Source: an uncultured Cohaesibacter sp.
GTDB lineage: Bacteria; Pseudomonadota; Alphaproteobacteria; Rhizobiales; Cohaesibacteraceae
Direction of reading: 5' to 3'
DNA length: 64,000 nt
NCBI RefSeq assembly: GCF_963678225.1
Contig: NZ_OY782764.1
Span: forward strand, 1,865,001-1,929,000
Shown piece by piece: positions 57,099-64,000 of this stretch. Position 1 is the stretch's first letter; each line of letters starts with the position of its first letter. Below the pieces are notes generated by a model that saw nothing but the letters and a program-made list of their open reading frames with translations, was not told the origin of the DNA and ran no database searches. Both the position numbers and the translations under genes were made by a program.

Positions 57099-57842
57099 AT
57101 GTTCAAACATGGTGAGATCACGCCAATGCAACAATCCGCACGACAGCCTGTCGCAAGATCTCCCTTTTTACGGGGAGCCGTTTTTATGGTGTGCGCCTTG
57201 GCGTTGGTCGGGTGCGAATCCAAGCGGGAAGTGACTGGTTCGGTTTCTCAGGACTATCGTCTGCGCCATCCGATCACCTTGCAGCAATCGGCTCGCACAC
57301 TGGACATTCCTGTCGGTGTGCATAGCGAAAGGCTGACCCCGTCTTCTCAATCGGCCATCGCAGCGTTTGCACGTGACTTCAGCCGCGAACGTGCTTCGGT
57401 CATTCAGGTCATGGTGCCATCCGGAGCCGTCAACGAGATGAGCGCAGGCTTCATGGCAAGGGAAATCAGAATGGATCTGATGCGGCAGGGCGTACAGTCT
57501 GCCCAGATCGATATGCTTCCCTACACAGCGACCGATGCGAGCGACGCGCCGATCCGTCTGGCCTATCCGCGCATGGAAGCCAAGACACTGCCTTGTGGAA
57601 CTCACCCTGAAGATCTCGGACGCAGCATTCATAACAGGCAGCATTTCGACTTCGGATGCACGACACAGCAAAATCTCGCTGCCGCCGTAGCCAATCCGCA
57701 GGATCTGATCCAGCCACGCGGATGGGAGCCGCGCGATTCCATGCTGCGCTCGGCGATGTCAGACAAATATCGCGATGGCAAGGAAACCTGGTCCAGCAGC
57801 CTGGATACCAAATCCGGTTCTAGCTCGGAGGTCGGGCAATGA
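57099..57842 (+). CDS. cpaD: Flp pilus lipoprotein CpaD
   Basis: 247 residues from ATG 57099, eight bases after GAGG; an ATG at 57060 inside cpaC is in frame. The lipobox LVGC ends the leader. The CpaD domain follows with YRLRHPITLQQ and an OmpA-like groove, and FGCTTQQNLAAAVANPQDL near the end, the typical finish. It likely supports the secretin at the outer membrane. Its stop overlaps cpaE. Confidence 0.92.
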   Translation: MFKHGEITPMQQSARQPVARSPFLRGAVFMVCALALVGCESKREVTGSVSQDYRLRHPITLQQSARTLDIPVGVHSERLTPSSQSAIAAFARDFSRERASVIQVMVPSGAVNEMSAGFMAREIRMDLMRQGVQSAQIDMLPYTATDASDAPIRLAYPRMEAKTLPCGTHPEDLGRSIHNRQHFDFGCTTQQNLAAAVANPQDLIQPRGWEPRDSMLRSAMSDKYRDGKETWSSSLDTKSGSSSEVGQ

Positions 57843-59146
57843 GTGATCAAACAATCCCAGCTATTGGCTTTGAGGATGATCCGGAATTGCAGGCATTCCA
57901 GCAGGAACTATCCGGCCCCGGCGCCAATGAAGCAATTGACATCCGTCCGTTGCCTCGTGTCTCCATTTCAGCCTTTTGCGAGACGCCGCAAATTCAGGCA
58001 ACCATTGATGCGATCAGTACGGACCGGCGCCTGTCGCGGGTCCATATGAAATCGGTATCAGGCGGTGTCCAGTCGGCGATTGAGTTCTTTTCGGATACAC
58101 CGACCCCGAACCTGCTTTTGCTGGAAGCGAACCAAAGCTACGAGATGCTGATCGAAGATCTCGACCGGCTGGCTGAAGTCTGCGATGTGGGCACCAAGGT
58201 CGTGCTGATCGGCCATATCAATGATGTGCAGATGTATCGTGACTTGGTGCGCCGTGGTGTCTCCGAATATATCGTTGCGCCTGTCGGCCAGATGGAACTC
58301 ATTCAGGCCTTGAGTGACCTGTTTGTAAGCCCCGATGCCGAGCCATTGGGCAAGACCGTGGCTTTCATGGGGGCCAAGGGCGGGGTCGGATCCTCGACCA
58401 TGGCGCACAATATCGGATGGTCGATCACCACCAGCAACCAGCAGGATGTCATCATTTCTGACTTTGATGTTGCGTTCGGTACCGCCGGGCTCGATTTCAA
58501 TGAAGATCCTCCGCAATCCATCGCAGATGCGATCAAGGCCGGTGAGCGTCTGGATGATCAGTATCTGGAGCGCCTTCTTACCAAGTGCAGTGATCGACTT
58601 CATTTGCTGACGGCGCCTGCCGTGCTCGACAATACCTGCGACTATGACGCCGAGTTCTTCGTTCAGATGGTGGAACTTCTGCAGAATAGCGCGCCTTATA
58701 CGGTGCTTGATCTGCCTCATGTCTGGACCGACTGGAGCAAGGCTCTGCTCATGGGGGCTGATGAAATTGTCATCACGGCGGTTCCGGATCTGGCCAACCT
58801 GCGCAACGTCAAGAACCTGTTCGACTTGATCGATCAGGAGCGTCGCGGCGAACGGCCTCCGCATCTCATCATCAATCAGACCGGCATGCAGAAACGCCCG
58901 GAGATCAAGCCCAAGGATTTTGCGGCAGCTCTTGAGCGCGATGCCTATATCGAGGTTCCCTTTGAGCCAGCGGTGTTCGGGCAGGCGGCCAACAATGGTC
59001 AGATGATTAGCGAATTGGGGTCTGGTGCAAAGTTGGTGGAACTGTTCGACAATCTGGCCTCAGATATCACGGGGCGCTCGGAAGCGCCCAAGACAAGCAA
59101 GTCCCTTTTCGCACCGCTTTTGCAGAAGCTGAAAAAATCCAAATAG
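57839..59146 (+). CDS. cpaE: Pilus assembly ATPase-like protein CpaE (TadZ)
   Basis: 435 residues. The N-terminal half is an atypical receiver-like domain; the C-terminal half is a ParA/MinD-type ATPase with GAKGGVGSSTMAHNI (about residues 178-192), a deviant Walker A in which serine takes the place of the lysine. TadZ proteins localise the pilus machine at the cell pole. GGAGG lies seven bases before the start, which overlaps cpaD. Confidence 0.93.
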   Translation: MSDQTIPAIGFEDDPELQAFQQELSGPGANEAIDIRPLPRVSISAFCETPQIQATIDAISTDRRLSRVHMKSVSGGVQSAIEFFSDTPTPNLLLLEANQSYEMLIEDLDRLAEVCDVGTKVVLIGHINDVQMYRDLVRRGVSEYIVAPVGQMELIQALSDLFVSPDAEPLGKTVAFMGAKGGVGSSTMAHNIGWSITTSNQQDVIISDFDVAFGTAGLDFNEDPPQSIADAIKAGERLDDQYLERLLTKCSDRLHLLTAPAVLDNTCDYDAEFFVQMVELLQNSAPYTVLDLPHVWTDWSKALLMGADEIVITAVPDLANLRNVKNLFDLIDQERRGERPPHLIINQTGMQKRPEIKPKDFAAALERDAYIEVPFEPAVFGQAANNGQMISELGSGAKLVELFDNLASDITGRSEAPKTSKSLFAPLLQKLKKSK

Positions 59147-59172
59147 TATCGAGTTAGTCTGGTTAGTAAGAT

Positions 59173-60642
59173 ATGTTCGGAAAACGTGGAACAGAAGGCG
59201 CCAAAGTTGCGGTGCCAGTGAGCAAGCCAAAGGCGAGCGCCTCAAAGCCTGCGCCTTCCAAACCTTCTGCCAAGAAGGACGAGGAAAGCTATAAGCAAGC
59301 GGTCGAGGTGAACTATCAGCCTATTGATGATGGCGCTGCCTCTGGCCGTTCCGAACAGTATTTTGACATCAAGACCTCGGTTTTCGGCGCGCTCATCGAT
59401 ACGATCGATCTGGCACAGATGGCGCGTCTGGATACGGATTCCGCGCGCGAGGAAATTCGTGACATCGTCTCCGAGATCATCGCCCTCAAGAATATCGTTC
59501 TCTCGATCGCCGAGCAGGAAGATCTGCTGGATGATATTTGCAATGACGTGCTGGGTTATGGTCCGTTGGAGCCGCTTCTGGCACGTGACGATATTGCTGA
59601 TATCATGGTCAACGGCGCCGAGAAAACCTACATCGAGACCCAGGGCAAGGTCTATCTCACCAATGTTCGCTTCCGCGACAATGGCCAGCTGATGAATATC
59701 TGCCAGCGCATAGTGTCTCAGGTTGGTCGCCGCGTGGATGAATCAAGCCCCATTTGTGATGCCCGCTTGCCCGATGGCTCTCGTGTGAACGTGATCGCAC
59801 CACCACTGGCCATCGATGGCCCCACGTTGACCATTCGTAAATTCAAGAAAGACAAGCTGACGCTGGATCAGCTGGTGCGGTTTGGAACCATTTCGCCCGA
59901 AGGGGCTCAGATCCTGAAGATCATCGGGCGCGTACGGTGCAACGTGGTGATTTCCGGCGGTACCGGCTCGGGTAAAACGACACTACTCAACTGCCTGACC
60001 AACTATATCGAGAATGACGAACGCATTGTCACCTGCGAAGACGCTGCCGAATTGCAATTGCAGCAGCCGCATGTCGTGCGTCTTGAAACCCGCCCGCCCA
60101 ACCTTGAAGGGGAAGGGCAGATCACCATGACAGATCTGGTGAGGAACTGTCTGCGTATGCGCCCAGAGCGGATCATCGTGGGCGAGGTGCGTGGCTTTGA
60201 AGCCTTCGACTTGCTGCAGGCCATGAATACCGGCCATGACGGCTCCATGGGCACCTTGCACGCCAACTCCCCAAGGGAGGCGCTCTCTCGTCTGGAAGCT
60301 ATGATCACTATGGGCGGCTATAATCTGCCAACCAAGACCATTCGCGAGATGATTGTGGGTTCCATTGACGTCATCGTTCAGGCCTCGCGCCTCAGAGACG
60401 GCTCTCGTCGCATCACCCACATTACCGAAGTGACCGGCATGGAGGGCGACGTTATTACCACTCAGGACTTGTTCGTCTATGAAATGACCGGCGAAGATGC
60501 AACAGGCAAGATTACTGGCGTACATCGGTCCACCGGCATTGGTCGACCGGCCTTTTGGGAACGGGCGCGCTATTATAATGAGGAAACGGCGCTGGCCGCT
60601 GCTCTTGATGCATCCAACATCGAACCGGGCAGTTTTGCCTGA
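59173..60642 (+). CDS. cpaF: Flp pilus motor ATPase CpaF (TadA)
   Basis: 489 residues, type II/IV secretion ATPase. Walker [11 protein letters not shown] lies at about 262-271, the Asp box and Walker B in [19 protein letters not shown] (about 334-352), and the His box in [15 protein letters not shown] (about 357-371). The ring drives pilus extension and retraction in the cytoplasm. The ribosome site is weak (GTAAGAT). Confidence 0.96.
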   Translation: MFGKRGTEGAKVAVPVSKPKASASKPAPSKPSAKKDEESYKQAVEVNYQPIDDGAASGRSEQYFDIKTSVFGALIDTIDLAQMARLDTDSAREEIRDIVSEIIALKNIVLSIAEQEDLLDDICNDVLGYGPLEPLLARDDIADIMVNGAEKTYIETQGKVYLTNVRFRDNGQLMNICQRIVSQVGRRVDESSPICDARLPDGSRVNVIAPPLAIDGPTLTIRKFKKDKLTLDQLVRFGTISPEGAQILKIIGRVRCNVVISGGTGSGKTTLLNCLTNYIENDERIVTCEDAAELQLQQPHVVRLETRPPNLEGEGQITMTDLVRNCLRMRPERIIVGEVRGFEAFDLLQAMNTGHDGSMGTLHANSPREALSRLEAMITMGGYNLPTKTIREMIVGSIDVIVQASRLRDGSRRITHITEVTGMEGDVITTQDLFVYEMTGEDATGKITGVHRSTGIGRPAFWERARYYNEETALAAALDASNIEPGSFA

Positions 60643-60657
60643 TCAGGAGGAGGAGAC

Positions 60658-61662
60658 ATGGATTTTATCAGCAATGATCTGATCTTTGCCATCGCGCTGG
60701 TTGTTCTGGTCGTCTTTTCCGTTATCGGCATCGCCTGGGGGCTCTTCTATCCTCGCCTTTCCAAGAATTATAACCGCGATCAGCGCATGCAGGCTGTCTC
60801 GATGAGCCGCATTCAGATTGCCGACAAGCGTCTGAAATCGGCCAACATAGACCGGCGCAAGGATATCGAGGCCAACCTCAAGCAGATGGAAGATCTGCAA
60901 AAAAAGGGCAAAGAGAAGAAGCAGTCTCTCAAGGCACGGCTAAGGCAGGCCGGTCTCACGATAACGCCAAGGCAATTCTGGCTATATAGCGCTGTCAGCG
61001 GTGTGGTCTTCTTTTTCATTGCCTTGCTGGGTGGCTCATCCATCACTATTTCCGTGGGCGTCGGCATCGTTGGCTTTCTGGGCGTTCCCCATTTCTGGCT
61101 GTCGCGCAAACGCAAAAAGCGTATGAGACAGTTCATTGCGGAATTCCCCAATGCGGTCGACGTTATTGTGCGCGGCATCAGGACTGGATTGCCTTTGGGC
61201 GACTGTCTGGTGATCGCGGCAACGGAAACCGCCGAGCCTGTACGCAGCGAATTCAAACGTCTGGTTGATGAACAGGCGATGGGGCTGCCTCTGACAAAGG
61301 TTGTGCCGCGTCTGCATCAGCGTGTTCCCTTGCCGGAAACCAACTTTTTCGCCATCGTGATCGCCATTCAGGTGCAGGCCGGTGGCTCCTTGTCCGAAGC
61401 TCTGGGGAACCTTTCGCGGGTTCTGCGATCCCGTGCCCAAATGAAAGAAAAGGTGCAGGCCCTATCGACCGAGGCCAAGGCGTCCGCTGCCATTATCGGC
61501 GCGATGCCCTTCATTATCGGCTTCATGACCTACCTCACACAGAAAGATCTCATCATGATTCTGTTTCAGGAATCGATGGGGATCATGCTGGTATGTGGGG
61601 CCTTGGTCTGGATGGGGATCGGGGTTCTGGTCATGCGGGCGATGATCAATTTTGATATTTGA
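60658..61662 (+). CDS. tadB: Flp pilus inner-membrane protein TadB
   Basis: 334 residues, T2SSF family. One membrane segment at the N-terminus, a basic cytoplasmic stretch, then helices around 105-145 and two at the C-terminus around the T2SSF domain (about 175-300, with GIRTGLPLGDCL). AGGAGGAGG precedes the start. It is the platform protein that pairs with TadC above the CpaF motor. Confidence 0.94.
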   Translation: MDFISNDLIFAIALVVLVVFSVIGIAWGLFYPRLSKNYNRDQRMQAVSMSRIQIADKRLKSANIDRRKDIEANLKQMEDLQKKGKEKKQSLKARLRQAGLTITPRQFWLYSAVSGVVFFFIALLGGSSITISVGVGIVGFLGVPHFWLSRKRKKRMRQFIAEFPNAVDVIVRGIRTGLPLGDCLVIAATETAEPVRSEFKRLVDEQAMGLPLTKVVPRLHQRVPLPETNFFAIVIAIQVQAGGSLSEALGNLSRVLRSRAQMKEKVQALSTEAKASAAIIGAMPFIIGFMTYLTQKDLIMILFQESMGIMLVCGALVWMGIGVLVMRAMINFDI

Positions 61663-61723
61663 GCGCTCGTGTCACTGTGAACCCATTGTTCTGTAACACG
61701 ATGCAATAGTAGGGAAATAGAAA

Positions 61724-62689
61724 ATGGCAGGCTTTGAAGTTCAGGATCTGTTTGCGTTGCTAACGGCTATTGCCGTCATCGCCTCGATTCTTGCCGTGGC
61801 CATGCCTTTCCTTGAAAAGGATCGCCTCGGCGAAAGAATGCATGAGGTCGCAAGCGAGCGGGAACGCATCCGCAAGCGCGAGCGAGCGCTGTTGAATAGT
61901 GGCGGCAAGGAAGGGCGAATCTCTCTGCGTCAGGAACCCAAGGAGCTGATTGTCAATATCGTGGATCGATTCAAGATGCGCGATGCCTTTTCCGATCGGG
62001 AGACCCGCACCAAGCTCAAACAGGCCGGTTTTCGTCTTGAAAAGCATGTCATGACTTTCACCTTCGCACGTATCATAGGGCCTTTCGCCGGCTTGCTGAT
62101 ATCGCTGTTCTATGTCTTCGTCATGTTGAAGCCTGACTATCCGCCGATGGTAAACCTGTTTATGTGCGTGCTGTTTGCCTATGCCTGCTATTATGCGCCC
62201 TTGCTCTATTTGCAGAATGTGAGAAACAAGAGGCAGGCGTCCATCACAAGGGCTTGGCCGGATGCGCTGGATCTGCTCCTGATATGTGTGGAATCCGGCA
62301 TGACCGCCGAAATGGGTTTCCAGAAGGTTGCTACCGAGATCGGAACCGCCAGCGTCGAGCTGGCAGAGGAATTGACCATCCTGACTGCAGAGCTGTCCTA
62401 TTTGCAGGACCGGCGGATTGCCTATGAAAATATCTCAGATCGTACCGGGCTGGAAGGGGTCCGCGGTGTGATGACGTCGCTCATTCAGGCCGAGCGCTAC
62501 GGAACGCCCCTGGGGGACGCTATTCGCGTGATGGCCGAAGAAAACCGCTTGGCCCGCATGACGGCTGCCGAGAAAAAGGCCGCTGCCCTACCGCCAAAGC
62601 TGACCGTGCCGATGATCCTGTTTTTCCTGCCTGCGATTTTCATCGTGGTTCTGGGGCCAATTGCCGTGCAGTATTTCACGACCCACTAG
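61724..62689 (+). CDS. tadC: Flp pilus inner-membrane protein TadC
   Basis: 321 residues, T2SSF family. Membrane segments at about 10-30, 110-160 and a final helix ending FIVVLGPIAVQYF; the T2SSF domain shows WPDALDLLLICVESGMTAEMGFQKV. It completes the operon cpaB-C-D-E-F-tadB-tadC. A bidirectional terminator follows. Confidence 0.94.
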   Translation: MAGFEVQDLFALLTAIAVIASILAVAMPFLEKDRLGERMHEVASERERIRKRERALLNSGGKEGRISLRQEPKELIVNIVDRFKMRDAFSDRETRTKLKQAGFRLEKHVMTFTFARIIGPFAGLLISLFYVFVMLKPDYPPMVNLFMCVLFAYACYYAPLLYLQNVRNKRQASITRAWPDALDLLLICVESGMTAEMGFQKVATEIGTASVELAEELTILTAELSYLQDRRIAYENISDRTGLEGVRGVMTSLIQAERYGTPLGDAIRVMAEENRLARMTAAEKKAAALPPKLTVPMILFFLPAIFIVVLGPIAVQYFTTH

Positions 62690-62756
62690 CTGGACCGGCC
62701 TTTAAGGGGCTATCTGGGGGTAAGGAAGTAAAAGAACTCGATATGTAATATTTAAA

Positions 62757-62777
62757 AAAGGGCCGTGAAGGCCCTTT
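62757..62777 (+). terminator. Bidirectional terminator between tadC and tadD
   Basis: AAAGGGCC (62757-62764) pairs with GGCCCTTT (62770-62777), loop GTGAA, with A runs left and T right. It serves the convergent operon ends. Confidence 0.85.
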
Positions 62778-62844
62778 GTCATGTGTTCAGTCTGCAGTGT
62801 TAGACGCGCATACCGCATTGAGGCAGCAAACCTGAGATCCTAGA

Positions 62845-63639
62845 TCAGCCTTGCTTTTTGATCTTGTCCCAATTGTTGCGCTGGCTCATCATCTGTTTGA
62901 GATAGGCCATGTTCTCAGCGGCTTGCTGAGGAGACAACTCGTTGCTGGCGATAGCCTCAGCTTCTCCGAACTTGCCTTGTAGCCCCAGCGCCAGTGCCAG
63001 ATTTTGCCGGACGCGGCTGTCTGCCTTGGGGTTCTTTGCGGCACGGCGCAGATAGCTTTCAGCCGATACCAGATCGCCTTCCAACAAGTAGGACAGACCA
63101 TAGTTGCTCAAAACACTGGGAGCGTCTGGAGCCTGCAGCAAGGCCTTGTCATAATGGCTGCGGGCTTTCTGGAAGTTGCCGGTCTGGTCATAGATCGCAC
63201 CCATGGCGCTATCCAGCCGCCAGTCTGGCGTCGTTGGGGTCTGGGCGGTCTGCAACACTTGCAGTGCTTGTTGGAAGCGGCCCACGGTGGCCAGCGCCTT
63301 GCCATAGGCGGCCAGAACCACGCGGTCTTTCGGTTGCTCGGTTGCCAGCTTCTCCAAAACGGCAAGCGCCTGATCATGACGGCCGAGCAGGCGCAGAGAC
63401 TGCCCATAATTGAGGGCGGTCTTGGTATCCTTGTTATTGTTGCGATAGCGCTTTTCCCAATAGGTCACCGAGGCTCTGAGGGCTTCCTCAGTGGCATAAC
63501 TCGCACCCTGATGGGTCGAGGACGATGTGCTTTTCTTGTTCGAGGAGCACCCCGCAACGGCGATGACCAGAGCGATGGAGCCTGCGAGCATGATCTTGCG
63601 CATGGCGTGGGATGGCTTGGCATTCAATTGAGTATTCAT
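62845..63639 (-). CDS. tadD: TadD-like TPR lipoprotein
   Basis: 264 residues from the ATG at 63639, with AGAGGT upstream; the frame extends to 63834 but the longer start lacks a leader. A lipoprotein signal ends in VAVAGC (about residue 33). Four to five tetratricopeptide repeats follow (about 60-240). TadD proteins are outer-membrane-associated assembly factors for the secretin and pilin. It is on the strand opposite to the operon. Confidence 0.88.
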   Translation of the reverse strand: MNTQLNAKPSHAMRKIMLAGSIALVIAVAGCSSNKKSTSSSTHQGASYATEEALRASVTYWEKRYRNNNKDTKTALNYGQSLRLLGRHDQALAVLEKLATEQPKDRVVLAAYGKALATVGRFQQALQVLQTAQTPTTPDWRLDSAMGAIYDQTGNFQKARSHYDKALLQAPDAPSVLSNYGLSYLLEGDLVSAESYLRRAAKNPKADSRVRQNLALALGLQGKFGEAEAIASNELSPQQAAENMAYLKQMMSQRNNWDKIKKQG

Positions 63640-63951
63640 GGAGCAAACCTCTGAAATCGGCACCGCAGGCGAAACCCGCAACAATCGCACCATCTCCGGC
63701 GCGGGATCGCATATGCTCCAGAAATAAAGTATTAACCCTAATGCTTGGTTAATTCTCGCAATTTGCACGCATTTGGACTGTGTGGGTTTCTGACTTTTTC
63801 TCTTCTGTGGGAGAGAAAATCGGGCAGGGCGCATGTCCAGCCATTGCCTTTGCGAATTTTGTCAAATGCATTAGGGTTGTTCGTCATTGGCGGATTGATT
63901 CCGGTCGCTCGAAAGCCCATCTTGATAACAAGCAATGATAAATGAGAAAGA
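63640..63951. other. Region upstream of tadD
   Basis: 312 bases, no gene. ATTAACC (63731-63737) and GGTTAAT (63747-63753) form an inverted pair of TTAACC boxes upstream of tadD, similar to CtrA half-sites. Confidence 0.5.
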
Positions 63952-64000
63952 ATGACAATGCCGATTAAACCTGATTCCTGTCCTGTTTATTTCATCAATA
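63952..64000 (+). CDS. Possible start of a gene cut by the window edge
   Basis: ATG at 63952 and 63958 open a frame that stays open to the end (16 codons), with GAGAAAGA just upstream. The fragment is too short to identify. Confidence 0.25.
   Translation, partial: MTMPIKPDSCPVYFIN

Noticed and set aside
57839..59146. Missing Walker A lysine in CpaE treated as a defect
   Set aside because: TadZ/CpaE proteins commonly have such a deviant loop, so it is not a sign of decay.
1..64000. CRISPR arrays, transposons, tRNA or rRNA genes
   Set aside because: No direct-repeat array, transposase, terminal inverted repeat pair or tRNA-like cloverleaf was recognised while reading both strands.

Overview
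The window looks like a chromosomal segment of a free-living, probably marine, alphaproteobacterium of the order Hyphomicrobiales (Rhizobiales); a Cohaesibacter- or Pseudovibrio-like relative would fit, but the genus is inference. The pointers are a gcrA cell-cycle regulator with GANTC sites upstream, CtrA-type TTAA-N7-TTAA sequence before the pilus operon, a DUF1150 gene behind a small heat-shock gene with a ROSE-like thermometer, and the alphaproteobacterial gene orders rnd-lptC-lptA-lptB-rpoN-hpf-ptsN and argD-argF-hslO. I see no phage, insertion sequence, CRISPR array, rRNA or tRNA; almost every gene is a vertically plausible chromosomal gene.

Layout. 1-5.5 kb: end of an exopolysaccharide-type cluster (GumC/Wzz-like protein with a degenerate kinase domain, WecG/TagA glycosyltransferase, secreted GH5 glycosidase, small SH3-like secreted protein). 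5.6-13 kb: RNase D, the LPS export genes lptC, lptA and lptB, then rpoN (sigma-54), hpf (ribosome hibernation) and ptsN (nitrogen PTS). 13-16.5 kb: chromate transporter, then on the minus strand hsp20-DUF1150 and gcrA. 16.5-21 kb: a 900-base gap with a possible small RNA, then argD-argF and hslO (Hsp33). 21-27 kb: a two-gene RND efflux system and a DUF2189 membrane protein. 27.5-29.4 kb: an SDR oxidoreductase, bacterioferritin-associated ferredoxin and bacterioferritin. 29.6-36 kb: YnjBCD-like ABC importer and the HrpB helicase.

36.4-48.6 kb is a large nucleoside uptake and salvage island, all on the plus strand: BMP-family binding protein, double ATPase, two permeases, cytidine deaminase, purine nucleoside phosphorylase, deoC, deoA, deoB, a small secreted protein, adenosine deaminase and upp. 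Together these import nucleosides, deaminate or phosphorolyse them, feed the pentose into central metabolism and recover uracil. A strong hairpin separates the binding protein from its transporter genes, and palindromes lie before the first gene and between pnp and deoC.

48.7-64 kb: a retropepsin-like protease, a HAD hydrolase and a lone PhnD-like binding protein lead into a tad/cpa (Flp type IVc pilus) locus: two TadE-like pseudopilins and an orphan CpaC-N-like protein on the minus strand, the 58-residue Flp pilin and prepilin peptidase cpaA on the plus strand, then cpaB-C-D-E-F-tadB-tadC, with a tadD-like TPR lipoprotein on the opposite strand.

No wholly new multi-gene system is evident. 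The most noteworthy items are regulatory: the ROSE-like thermometer, CtrA-type sites, candidate sigma-54 promoters around rpoN, and the unexplained structured region upstream of argD.
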